Shown: positions 11,001 to 21,747, counted from the first letter of the stretch. The stretch is DNA of 64,000 bases from Archegozetes longisetosus (GCA_018873245.2 JAEMBT020000009.1:12745112-12809111), one strand, 5' to 3'. Numbers and translations: made by a program. The notes: generated from the letters alone by a model not told the origin.

Positions 11001-12969
11001 TTATTATCTCTGATTTATCTGTCAAATCTAACAATGTGTGACCAGAAATAGTTTTAACGTATACATCAGCACCTCTATCGATTAGAAGTCTCACGATATC
11101 AGGTTTATCATTGTAACGAGCAGACAAATGTAGGGGTGTCCACTCATTCTTATTTTTAGCATTGATGTCAGCACCTCTATCGATTAGAAGTCTCGTGATA
11201 TCAGGTTTATCATTGTAATGAGCAGACAAATGTAGAGGTGTGCACTCATCCTTAGTTTTGGCATTGACATCAGCACCTCTATCGATTAGAAGTCTTGCGA
11301 TATCAGGTTTATCATTGTAACGAGCAGCCACGTGTAGAGGCGTCCCTTCATTCTTTTTCTTAGCATTGATGTCAGCACCTCTATCGATTAAAAGTCTCAC
11401 GATATCAGGTTTCTCGTTGTAACGAGCAGCCACGTGTAGAGGTGTCCACTCATCCATTCCCTTAGCATTGATGTCAGCACCTCTATCGAGAAGAAGTCTC
11501 GTGATATCAGGTTTTTCATTTTGAACAGCCAAGTGCAGAGGTGTCCACTCATCCATTCCCTTAGCATTGGTGTCAGCACCTCTATCGATTAGAAGTCTCA
11601 TGATATCAGGTTTCTCGTTGTTACGAGCAGCAAAGTGTAGAGGTGTCCACTCATCCTTTGCCTAGCATTGATGGCAGCACCTCTCTCGAGGAGAAGTCTC
11701 ACGTTAACAGACTTCTCATTAACAACAGCATAGTGTAGAGGTGTCCCTCATCCTTAGTTTTAGCATTGATATCAGCACCTCTATCGAGAAGAAGTCTCAC
11801 GATATCAGAATTCTCATTGTAAACAGCCCAGTGTAGAGGTGTAGCCTCATCCTTTTGCCTAGCATTGATGTCAGCACCTCTATCGAGAAGAAGTCTCACG
11901 ATATCAGGTATCTTATTAACAGCAGCATAGTGTAGAGGTGTCCCTCATCCTTAGCTTTAGCATTGATATCAGCACCTCTATCGAGGAGAAGTCTCACGAT
12001 ATCAGGTTTCTCATTGTAACGAGCAGCCAAATGTAGAGGTGTCCCTTCATCCTTTTCCTTAGCATTGATATCAGCGCCTCTATCGATTAGAAGCCTCACG
12101 ATATCAGGTTTCTCGTTCTTACGAGCAGCCAAGTGTAGAGGTGTCCACTCATTCTTATCCTCAGCATTGATGTCAGCACCTCTATCGAGGAGAAGTCTCA
12201 CGATATCAGGTTTCTTATTAAAAACAGCAGAGGATAAAGGTGTCCCCTCATTCTTATTTTTAGCATTGATGTCAGCACCTCTATCGATTAAAAGTCTCAC
12301 GATATCAGGTTTCTCATTGTAACGAGCAGCCAAATTTAGAGGTGTCCACTTATCCTTTTCCTTACGATTGATGTCAGCACCTCTATCGATTAAAAGTCTC
12401 ACGATATCAGGTTTCTCATTGTAACGAGCAGCCAAATGTAGAGGTGTCCACTCATCCTTTTTCTTAGCATTGATGTCAGCACCTCTATCGATCAAAAGCC
12501 TCACGATATCAGGTTTCTCATTGTAACGAGCAGCCACGTGTAGAGGTGTCCACTCATCCTTTTCCTTAGCATTGATGTCAGCACCTCTCTCGAGGAGAAG
12601 TCTCACGATATCAGGTTTGCCTTTATTAAGAGCGGCCAAGTGTAACGGTGTCAAATCTTTCATGTCAGCAACATTAACATCAGCTCCATTGATTAATAAT
12701 GCTTTAACTATTTCCTCATCACCATTTTTCGCTGCCAAATGCAGAAGTGTATTTTGATTTACATCTTTCATATTAATTATATCATTTATTACTCCGATTT
12801 CCCTTGCCTTTTCAATGTGGTTTCTAAGCGTTTGAATATTATTTACAGCTGTGAATATCTCATTTTTCAAATTCTCAATTTTTGCGTTAATAGCCTGTGC
12901 TGAAGCGGTGTTAACCGTTGTTGCTGTTTCGTTTGTGTTAATTGTAGACATATCAAACATGGGTTGCAT
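7627..12969 (-). CDS. Giant two-module ankyrin-repeat protein with a distinct C-terminal domain (three frame breaks)
   Basis: Read from the ATG at 12969 to the TAA at 7627-7629. The upstream open frame begins with TTG, and a possible 3' splice site sits just before the ATG, so a 5' exon may exist. The protein would be about 1,780 residues if three single-base losses near 11940, 11745 and 11660 are sequencing errors or are bypassed. They sum to three bases, so the frame returns. Architecture: a short helical cap (ENLKNEIFTAVNNIQTLRNH), more than 25 ankyrin repeats (TPLHxAA...LLxxGADINAK), then a Ser/Thr linker at about 9625-9740. A second cap (LERLKNELLSSVEEHDIQKT), more ankyrins and a non-ankyrin C-terminal domain (7627 to about 8060) follow a basic RARR at 8062-8073. 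Ankyrin arrays bind proteins. No signal peptide or membrane segment is visible. The function is unknown; the layout recalls latrotoxin-like or intracellular ankyrin proteins. Confidence 0.85.
11040..12610 (-). repeat. Array of ~16 near-identical 99/102-base ankyrin-coding units
   Basis: Within the ankyrin gene, words such as CACCTCTATCGA recur at about 11072, 11174, 11274, 11372, 11474, 11576, 11680, 11777, 11876, 11978, 12077, 12179, 12278, 12380, 12482 and 12588. Most units are 102 bases (34 residues, one longer than the canonical 33-residue ankyrin repeat). Some are 99 bases. The DNA is nearly identical between units, unlike the diverged repeats on either side, so the array has expanded or been homogenised recently. 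All three frame breaks of the gene fall inside it. Confidence 0.9.
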
Positions 12970-12996
12970 TAGATAATCTACATAATTCAAATACAA

Positions 12997-14540
12997 TAAA
13001 TTTACTTAATATGTTGAAAATACCATACCTCTCTTAAAACTTATTTCAATTTGTCAATTAGTCAGGTCGGTGATTAGTGATTTAAACCAGGATTAAATAC
13101 TATCAAATATTATGAAATCAGTTTTCAAGCTTACTTAATACGTCAAAGTTTGAACAAAGAGTCAACATTAAATATGGAAGAAAACAGGTCTTGATTTAAC
13201 ACTTTAAATAAGTACATTTTTCTGCTAGTAGTTCACCTTCAAATATAATTATACCTGAGGTGAGACAAAAGCTTGGAATCAAAGTTAGCAAACACTTGAA
13301 AGCAATGCTTGAATGACATGCCCTTCACATTCATTTATAGCTTATTGAACGACATAGTTTCTCATTTATCTTGTTTATTAGATTTTCTATTTGATTCTCT
13401 TCTTCTGCCTCTTCATGCTTTACTTGATTTGCTTCTCTATTTTGGTTTGGTGTACGACACGTCACTTTCATTCATTCATTCGTAAATTGATTGCTATGAA
13501 CCACAACTCACTTAATACTAATTATAATCTATTATTTAACTATTACTAAATTATTCAGTACCTGAAATATTAATTTAGTAGAAAATTATAAATAAAGAGC
13601 GGAAAATAAGTTTTTACTTATTTGCTTGCTTTTTTACTTAATAAGTGCGTTTTAAACTCGTGCTTGCTTATTTTAACACTTTAGAATTTTAATACTTAAT
13701 CTTGAATATTTAGTGGTAATCCTAATAATATAAGCTTATTCAGTCAAATGTTTCTCTCTAAAATTGCAATTCAAACTATCCCATGGAGATTTTAAGACCT
13801 TTGAACTATTTCTTGCAATAGTTTGTACAATGCAATCCTCGAATACCTATAGATTTAAAAGATTTCAATCACGAGTAACATCAGTTACTCCTAAATAAAA
13901 TCTATAGACGTATGATCTTTAGAAGTTTCACTCTTTGTTATTAAAATATTCAATTTTAGCATGAAATTACTATTAGAGTTTAACAATATTTTTAGTTAGA
14001 AGAAAACTTTTTCAGAATAAGTTCAAGATTTTGATTCATGTGAAAATTGTAAACATTTTAAACCGTTTTATAGATATGTTCTAGAAACGTCATATGTTCT
14101 CTTACAGATATTACAAGTCAATTAAGATAATCAATGGATGGCTAAAGTGATGAACAAACTTTTAAGTATTCAAGTTTTATTAAATGTAAGAATTCATAAA
14201 CTTTCACCTCTCAGTGTAATTCTATTCAGTCAATTGGTCGTTCAGTTAATACTGTATCGAAAGTAGAAATCAATCGTTTTACTAAACATTAATTATGTTT
14301 ATAATTATGATTTAGTTTTCATTTATGTTATCCATCACATCAATTGTTATCAGATTGATTACAATTCTTAATTCATTCATTAAATAGTGAATCTTTCATA
14401 AGGTTTCATATTTTTATTAAGCAAATCGAGTCAATTATCAAAAATCGACTTATATTGCAATAATTATTAATTATGAGTTCATTTCTATTATAAATATTAG
14501 ACTTTGAAATCATTGAATCAATTAGAGAAAAGCAAAACAA
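12997..14540. other. Gene-free upstream region of the ankyrin gene
   Basis: About 1.5 kb of AT-rich DNA with no recognisable coding exon. It should contain the promoter of the minus-strand ankyrin gene, but no clear TATA or initiator could be singled out. A small stem around 13848-13910 pairs CTATAGATTT with AAATCTATAG and, inside it, GAGTAAC with GTTACTC. Its significance is unknown. Confidence 0.4.
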
Positions 14541-14544
14541 TATC

Positions 14545-14830
14545 TTAAAGTTATTGACAAAAATGTCTTTTCAAATAAGACAAAGACAAAATTTGAAGAT
14601 TGTATCTGAAAAATTTCATTTTAAACCATTTTAGTTGAAGTCATATAATAGAAAACACTTAAATGACATGAAAAGGTCCCAAAGACTGCTTATGTTTTAA
14701 TATCCAATGTTAGTACTTATGATACCCAATCAAATGACTGGATGTGAATAACAAACTTTTCGTCTGAATCTTATCAAAAAATTTACGAAATAATTTCATA
14801 ACTTTTTTGATAAGATTCAGAAAACGTAGT
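14545..14830 (-). repeat. Dispersed repeat, uninterrupted copy (empty site of the 26.7 kb insertion)
   Basis: The reverse complement of this block matches 26590-26669 joined directly to 27326-27480, with moderate divergence. Shared words include AACAAACTTTTCG, CACATCCAGTCATTTGATT, AGTACTAACATTGG, GGGACCTTT and AAAATGGTTTA. It also contains a perfect 18-base hairpin stem (CTGAATCTTATCAAAAAA and its complement) at 14764-14821. No coding capacity is visible. It is a relic of an unnamed repeat family and shows what the 26.7 kb locus looked like before a later insertion. Confidence 0.75.
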
Positions 14831-16510
14831 AGTTTTTCAGTAGATTTCTTATAGTTCAAGCTTTGACTCTATTCATGATGAAACTTAGTTTGTTAGATCA
14901 ATAATACCACTTGCAATACCATCGCTATATTGATTGACTTGTATTTTCAACCATTAGTATCGACGTATTCTCTATTACATAAATGCAAGTAATAAACAGC
15001 GGACAAATTTCAAAAATTACTTTAAAATATGAAGAGTTAACGCATTTTTAGTATGACACGTCATTTTAAAGTTGATTTCCTACTCTATTATTCCCTATCA
15101 ATCGAATTATTATTTAGTCGTCAGAACAAAAAATATTGTCTGATAAGTAAACATCTATTCGAAAGCGTATTTGCGCTTATGATATAAACATTTAGGTAAA
15201 ATAGTGACAGTAAACCATGTCTCAGAAAGTATGAGTAAAACCATGGTCTATAATACAATTAAAAGAGTTGATAATGGCCTGAGTTTAGAGAGGTGTCCTA
15301 GAAGTAGAAGTCATCGCGCTAATTCCCGAAAAATTGACGCTAGCTAAATATGAACACCTCAATATCAGAGTTACACCCAAAGTGCTCTTCTAATGTCCCC
15401 CAATTGCGATCTATTCACAATTATTGGACAATTTTAAAGCAAACGGTTTACAGGAATGGATGAATAGCTCAATCACATGAAGATATGATTAAAAAATAAA
15501 GTTAGAGCTACGAAAAACGTCAGTAAAGACCTTCCAGAACCTCATCAGATGTATTAACAAAAATGTCCATATAGCAGTTATTAATTAATTTCATTAAATT
15601 TCTTAGTAATTGATTATTGAACTGTAAAATCTTCATTAATTTACCTATTAATTTTAAAGTTAGAGATAAAAAGAAATTTTTCCGCGGTTTATTCCGCACA
15701 CATTATTGTTTCACATTATACTTAACTTTTTGTAATCAATATTTACTCCTAATTGAAAAAAGCTAATTCATTCAATTTGGATCCATCAAATTGTCTTTAA
15801 TGCCTTCGACTGATTTATCGATTCCAGTGATGATATCTCGGACCTTGTATCGCATCGCGGAACGGCATTATTGAAAGTTTTCTTTGAGGCAAACTTGATC
15901 TACGACTTGATCTAGAACTTTGTTGCCTTAAGATTTTTCTTTTTGTACAAACTATTCTCTAGTTTTCAGATGAGAGCGAACTTTATCTTTGGGACTGCAA
16001 ATCGTTTTACTCATAATGATTGTGAATGACATTTATTTAAAATTATTTACTATTCAATTTCATTAACAGATCGCTGTAATCGATGACAACTTTTTGGTCA
16101 TAATGTAAGTCAAATTATGATTAGTACATCGTTTCAAAAGTATTTTCATATATTTTTATAGAATTCATTGATATATTAGTGATTGTAACTCTAATGCTCG
16201 GACCCACTCGTTCAACGAATAGTCAAATTATTATTGATTAGATATTCAATTAATTGGAACCGCACTCGATTGTATTTTTAACCCAAATCTATTTTCTGGA
16301 AGTCATCAAAACTTTTTAATCAAGCAATTTTAGACCAGTAATTATAGCTTCAATTATTTTTATTATCGAAAAGTCTATTACTACTTATATCACTCAATAG
16401 CCTTCTATGGAGTCTTTAAATAAGTATAATTTGAATGTTGTTGGCGGTTAACACTTTTCAATACTAGTTTTGAACATGATCACATTCTATTGATTTGATA
16501 AAAATATTGC
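14831..16510. other. AT-rich intergenic DNA, no gene seen
   Basis: About 1.7 kb without a convincing open frame. The stretch at 15200-15560 shows scattered less AT-rich words (for example ATGGCCTGAG, GAACCTCATCAGATG) that might be transposase residue, perhaps a Tc1/mariner-type element, but no motif could be read confidently. Confidence 0.4.
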
Positions 16511-16889
16511 CGCAATTCGGTCAGTTACATGTGTTTTAAATTGTTTGAAATAGTTGCCATTAGTTGTATTTGACATGAAATACAGTCTAACTAAAATGTT
16601 TGGTTTATAGCAAGATTGATCTCTGCAATTAGTTTAACGAGAAAAATGTTTTCAACTTAATGTCAGAGCTTTTTGGAGAAGACTCCATTCAATTAGTCGT
16701 AGATCAAAATTGAGTAATGACTGCATACAACTAAGTCAAACAATAAGTGAGTTGTAATTCAATTTTAATCAAATGTAACTAATTATATAACATATAGAAA
16801 AATAGAGCTCATGTTAAAAATATAGAAACGAAATTTGAGTAACACTAAAAATAACTGTAATATAAAATCGATAGTTAATCAATAGTTAA
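16511..16889 (+). repeat. Duplicated ~380-base block, copy 2 (abuts HSD17B8-like stop codon)
   Basis: Direct repeat of 477-863. Its right edge lies within a few bases of the stop codon (complement of 16891-16893) of the minus-strand HSD17B8-like gene. It therefore probably forms that gene's 3' untranslated region or 3' flank. No open frame lies inside it. Confidence 0.85.
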
Positions 16890-16890
16890 A

Positions 16891-17799
16891 CTACATGGCC
16901 ATTCCTCCTGTCACTTGTACTATTGAACCAGTTATGTATGAACTTCTAGGAGATAATAAAAATGCTATCGCTTCAGCCACTTCTTCCGGCTGTCCTTTTC
17001 TTCCCAGTGGTATTTGTGGTATAAGTTTGTCCATAACTAGAGATCAAATAAATGGTCAACAGAGACATCAATTGAAAGATAAACCGAGGAAAGGATACCT
17101 TTCTGAGGAATAGATTCAATCATAGGCGTATCGATGAATCCGGGCATAACAGCATTGCAACGAATGTTATATTTGCCCATTTCTCGGGCCACAGTTCTAG
17201 TGAATCCTTCTACAGCAGCCTTTGAAGCGACATAATTGCATTGACCAATATTTCCGATCTTTGCGCTAACACTCGTCACGTTCACAATTGACCCCTCACT
17301 AACCTTCTGGTCAACCATTAGCTTACAGGCCAACTATTGGTAGAAAAGGTTTGATCATTGGTTAATAGAAGACATCAAAAAGACTGAATTATCTGTTAAT
17401 AAGACACAAAAATACCAAAACTCAGACCTGAGTCGCCAGAAAAGTTCCCTTAAGATTGACGTCAATAACTTTGTCGAAGTCTTCTTCTGAAATATTAATA
17501 AGCCATTGATCACGTGTAATGCCGGCACAGTTGACCAAAAGAGTGGCCACACTATTGTTGTAATTTTCATTAACGGATTTGAACAACTGGTTGATTGAAT
17601 CGCTTTTGCTGACATCGACTTCGAGAGCGATATGTTTTGATTGACTGCTGTTAGAAATGATTAGTTTGGTTTGATTAGCGCCAGTTATATTCGCGTCTGC
17701 GATAACCACCGAAGCATTTTCTTTAGCCAAAAGCCGACAAATAGCCCGACCAATGCCTGAACCACCACCAGTGACCACTGCTATTCTATTAGCGAACAT
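16891..17799 (-). CDS. HSD17B8: Short-chain dehydrogenase/reductase, HSD17B8-like, three exons
   Basis: NAD(P)-dependent oxidoreductase of the classical SDR family. In animals HSD17B8 is the alpha subunit of mitochondrial 3-ketoacyl-ACP reductase and also oxidises 17-beta-hydroxysteroids. Exons: 17428-17799, 17099-17333 and 16891-17036, joined across introns of 94 and 62 bases with GT-AG ends. They give exactly 251 codons (250 residues plus stop), the normal length of the family. Visible motifs: cofactor-binding TGGGSGIG (residues 10-17), NCAG (90-93), structural Asn115, and the catalytic triad Ser145, Tyr158, Lys162 in NYVASK. A PGF segment follows, then [12 protein letters not shown] at the C-terminus, as in FabG/HSD17B8. 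All key residues are present, so the gene looks functional. Closely related SDRs such as CBR4 are the main alternative. Confidence 0.9.
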
Positions 17800-18049
17800 T
17801 TTACTAACAGATCCCTTTGACCTTTAGATAAATTTGGATAAAAACACTATAAAATACTATAGCTGTCGAAATGAATACAATCAGATGAGAGATAGAAGAA
17901 AAATGATAGCAACGACATCTGAGGAACACAATAATATTAGGAATTTATTGCAATTAAACGTATTTACAATATACTAGTTACTAGATTAATTAAATGACTA
18001 ATTATGCCTCAGATTAATAAAATAACTATATTGACTGGTATTGAAAGGA
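17800..18049. other. Upstream flank of the HSD17B8-like gene
   Basis: About 250 bases between the HSD17B8-like ATG and a transposase relic. It presumably contains the promoter and 5' untranslated region of the minus-strand gene. Nothing specific was recognised. Confidence 0.35.
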
Positions 18050-18879
18050 TGCAATAATATTAAATTTAGTCAAGTAATGAGATTCCAATTCTTTAACAAC
18101 ATTTCTAACAGTATTGTCCCAAATTGTAGAATTCATTTGTTTAAAACAATCATATAAGAGATTTTCGAATAGTTCCAAATTATTATTATAATTAAGTCTT
18201 TGAACTGATTTTTTCCAAGTATTCCAGATATTTTCAATTGGATTAAGGTTACAAACATAAGGTCGAGTTCTTAGGGGGTGACAATTAAAACTTCTAACTA
18301 TATCGTCTGCATAATAATTGGGGTTTCTTCAATTAGTTTTAACAATTTCGAGTAATTGTGCCTTGATTAAATTATTATCAAATTCAATATTATTATTTAT
18401 TAACCAATTTTTAATTGTTTCCTTATTTGTATTAGTATTGAGTGTTCTATTGTACTCACGTCAATGGATTAAACACTTGTTATAAATTACGATTCAATTT
18501 TCTGGTAATTGTTGCATAAGTTTAAATTTTAAATAATCTTCAAGGTCTTCTGCATTAATTCTTCTTTATAAACAACTAACTCGGCATTTGGTATGAATCC
18601 ATCCTCATCTCCTGCATTAATTGCCGAAAATCGTTGTCCTTTTCCAATAGTTTTATTCATTTTTATTTGTTTGTTTTGATCAATTGGCTCAAGTGTTTTA
18701 TTTGGGACGTCATTTTTGTGTGCATGGGTTTCATCGATAAACACAGTCTTTGGCGGGCAATACAACTTTTCGAGTCCTAGTTTTTCAATTAAATAGTCTT
18801 TTATCATACTTTGAATTGTTTGAGTATTAATTAATTGTTGTCGAATTATTTTTCTTGAGTGTTGATATTTATATTTCAT
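18050..18879 (-). mobile_element. Broken DDE_3 (IS630/Tc1-like) transposase
   Basis: The minus-strand reading from the ATG at 18879 gives an open 116 codons with VFIDETHAH (first catalytic Asp), GKGQRFSAINAGDEDGF and NAELVVYK. Decayed sequence further along, with stops and small indels, still reads NKCLIH (second Asp motif region changed), NWLINNNIEFDNNLIKAQLL and LNPIENIW (third catalytic acidic residue). This order matches a DDE_3 transposase family common in arthropods, distantly related to bacterial IS630 and to Tc1. The N-terminal DNA-binding part is not recognisable upstream. The copy is a relic with at least two nonsense codons. Confidence 0.7.
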
Positions 18880-18979
18880 TTCATGCGTTAATTTATAAAA
18901 TGTATTGAGTTGACAGTCTTTGAATGAGATTTCATAATTAGGGTCTGGCTAAATACGCTCTTTATTTGATTGCATTAGC

Positions 18980-19540
18980 TGCTGGCGTTAGGTCTCTCTT
19001 CTATGACATAAGTAAATGATACGGTATACTCCTGATTTGGGTAACTCGCTGCAGCTTCAAAAGTTAGTTGTTAAAACCGAATTTTGCAAAATGCGATTAA
19101 GGCAAAAAGACATCTTCATCTGATCCTATTTTTCAATTGACTGCATAATTTGGTATTTTGTTTCTAATGCTATCGTGAAACGTTACATTTAGACACTTGC
19201 ATCAATGGGAGATGTACGCGAGGCATATTCATATAAATAATGATTTAGATATCGAAAAAACGATTTGATTGCATTTTTACAAATTATAAAAGATTCTAAT
19301 ATGATAGCCAAAATTGAGTTAAAGAGAAAGCTATTAAGACTGAAAAATTTTCTAAAACTGAGAGTACTAGAGTAGGGTTTGCCATAATCCAAATTTTTTA
19401 CTATTAGAGGACTCCTAGTATTAGACAGTACACAACAGTTGCCAAAATGCATAATTGCCATTAAGCGTATTGCAAAATCGAGAGTATACTGTATTAAGAG
19501 AACATATAGTCTTAACCAGAATTAAAATTTTATTCAAATA
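18980..19540. other. Intergenic DNA, no gene recognised
   Basis: AT-rich sequence between the DDE_3 relic and the ABC-transporter pseudogene. Open frames of about 90 codons on the minus strand begin with non-ATG codons and show no similarity that I recognise. No exon of the missing 5' half of the transporter could be found here. Confidence 0.4.
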
Positions 19541-19542
19541 AG

Positions 19543-21203
19543 ATATTGATGTTTGGCATCGCCGGCGAAAGATTAACGTTAAGGTTAAGAAAGATGGCAT
19601 TCGCTTTAATGTTGGGACAAGAAATCGGTTGGTTTGACAGAAGTGAAAATAGTACTGGATCTCTTTGTGCCAGACTATCTTCGGATGCTGCAAATGTTCA
19701 GGGAGTATGAACTCACTACTTAATTTTTTTTATCAGTGCTGTAGCCAGGACTTTTAATCTGAGGGGCTAAAAGTCTGAAATGAAATACTAAGATGTGTTG
19801 AGGCAAACCCTAGCTCACATCTGTTAATGTGTATCTGTTAATTTTTTATCAAACCCTTTATTAATTTTTAACAACAAGCGATCAATTAATGCACTAGGTA
19901 AATGCAGTCTCAAAGATTTTTGTAAATTATCTTACAATAAAGACTTATACTTAAGCTTTGAAAAAATCTGTAGGTGGCTATAGTCCCCTAGCTTTCACGG
20001 TGACTATGGCTGAGCATCAGATGGATCGTTTAATTTGAATAATTCGATCACAATTTAATTTTAATTCTTGTGAAGGCTTCTGGTTCTCGTATGTCAGTTT
20101 ATATCATATTCAGCTGCATTCCTCTACGGAGGGATACTTATTTCTAGGGGAGAGCTCAAATCAGGAGATTTTTTCAAGTAAATCAATGAAAAAAATTAAT
20201 AATAAAGTAATAGGGAAATTAAAGGATAACTAGAATTTAGGTTTTGTTTAAAATTGATTCAGAATAATCGAGGCAATGATTTACGGGGCAATGGTGGTTG
20301 AACAGAGTACTGTCTTCACCTCTGATTATAAAAAAAGCTAAGATATCGGCGGCGGCAGATATCTTCAATTTAATCGATAGAAAGCCACTGATTAAAACAA
20401 GTGTTTTGAATGAGACTTCGAAACAATGTGGCGGAAACATAGCCTTCTGTGGCGTTCACTTCGCTTATCTAAACAGGCCTGAAGCTAAAGTGTTAAACGG
20501 GCTTTCATTTAAAGCGGCAGAAAGTGAAATAGTAGCCTTGGTCGGCTCGAGTGGATGCGGAAAATCAACATCTGTTCAATTGATTGAAAGGTTTTATGAC
20601 TGCTGCCAAGGAAAAATTGTAAATAAAATGTTTTATATATTTAAGCTTAAAGTTTTTCGACCATTGTTTCAATTTATATAAACCACTTGATTAAGACTCT
20701 AGATGAAAAAATATAAATTCATTAAGCACCCAGTGGCTTAGATCTCATATGGCTTTAGTATCCTAAGAACCAATCTTATTCAGTTATAGCATTCGTGATA
20801 ATATCGCTTGTGGAGATAACTCTAGGGTTGTCGATATGGATGAAATAGTAGACGCCGCACAGAAAGCAAATATACATCAATTCATCAATAAGTTACCTCA
20901 AGGATATGATACCAAAGTTGGTAACAAAGGAACTCAATTATCTGGTGGTCAAAAACAAAGAATAGCTATTGCCAGAGCTTTGATTATGAATCCAAGAATT
21001 TTACTTTCAGATGAGGCAACTTCTGCTTTGGATTCAAATTCGGAAAAAGTAATCTTTTAAAGTTTACAAGCTTATAAACTATTTGGCGATTCATTTTTGT
21101 TATTAATAGTTAGTCCAAGAGGCTTTGGACGAAGCATCTAAAGGACGTACGTGTATAGTAGTTGCACATCGATTAACAACTATTCAAAATGCAAATCGAA
21201 TTA
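19543..21203 (+). pseudogene. ABCB-type (P-glycoprotein-like) transporter, 3' half only
   Basis: ABCB full transporters export hydrophobic compounds across membranes using two membrane domains and two ATPase domains. Only second-half exons are visible here. 19543-19704 encodes [20 protein letters not shown] from the membrane domain. About 20105-20178 encodes SYSAAFLYGGILI. About 20277-20620 runs through KKAKISAAADIF to the Walker A GSSGCGKST. 20750-21050 holds [17 protein letters not shown], the signature [16 protein letters not shown] and Walker [12 protein letters not shown]. 21113-21200 holds [16 protein letters not shown] with the switch histidine. The Q-loop codon is TAA (the family has CAA), a proline beside it is Ser, and several membrane-domain exons are missing. 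A mariner derivative cuts the sequence at 21203. It is a dead fragment, probably a partial duplication. Confidence 0.85.
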
Positions 21204-21736
21204 TTGGTATAATTGAAAAGTTCGTACCTTAAGTATCAAAGAATGAATTTTATTGAAATTTGTTTACAAAAAACTTAAGAGTAATCCCCCCGAGCACTAA
21301 TGACCGCTTCATCCTCTCCTGCCATTTATCATAAACCCGTCGCCACTCACCAGGAGTAATACTGTTGAAGAAATCATTTACTGCCCGATCGATCTCTTCT
21401 TCGGACGAGAATCGGCGCCCTCTTAAATATTTCCTAACCATTTTATATGAAATAGTGTTTGGCCCTAAAACTGAATTAATTTCTTCCGCCGTGTCTTTGG
21501 TCGACATTTTCTTTTTAAAATAATAGCCAATAATAGCCCGAAAATCTCGAGAATTGAAATCAGTTTTTGTTTCAGGCAACTGTTGTTTAAAAAATCATAG
21601 AATGCAAACAGAACGACAGAAAAAGTTGAAACTTTGTGTTCGATATTTGAAAATAATATATTTAAATAAAACATTTAAAAAATAGTTTAATTATCATCAG
21701 AACCCCGTTAGGGTACGAACTTTTCAATTATACCAA
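21204..21736 (-). mobile_element. Mariner-type element, internally deleted, with TA target duplication
   Basis: A perfect 25-base inverted repeat (TTGGTATAATTG...TTCGTACC) occupies 21204-21228 and 21712-21736. The dinucleotide TA flanks both sides (21202-21203 and 21737-21738), as for Tc1/mariner insertions. AAGTTCGTAC is typical of mariner ends. The minus-strand frame 21250-21579 has the paired-like N-terminal helix-turn-helix (FRAIIGYYFKKKMSTKDTAE, SYKMVRKYLRG). It runs straight into the C-terminal segment (SSEEEIDRAVNDFFNSITPG, YDKWQERMKR). The whole DDE catalytic core is missing, so this 533-base element is a non-autonomous deletion product. It sits inside the last recognisable exon of the ABCB pseudogene. 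Confidence 0.9.
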
Positions 21737-21747
21737 TATTAGATTAC

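Noticed and set aside
11040-12610. Regular ~100-base periodicity resembling a CRISPR-like array
   Set aside because: The period encodes ankyrin repeats in frame with no unique spacers, and the genome is eukaryotic.
8306-12757. Several 60-140-codon plus-strand frames opposite the ankyrin gene
   Set aside because: They are mirror frames of the ankyrin repeats, periodic for that reason only, and lack splice or start context.
13848-13910. Small two-part hairpin that could be a microRNA precursor
   Set aside because: The stem is interrupted and short on each part, and nothing supports expression.
19189-19693. Two 90-codon minus-strand frames
   Set aside because: One is antisense to the ABCB membrane-domain exon and the other is AT-rich with no similarity.
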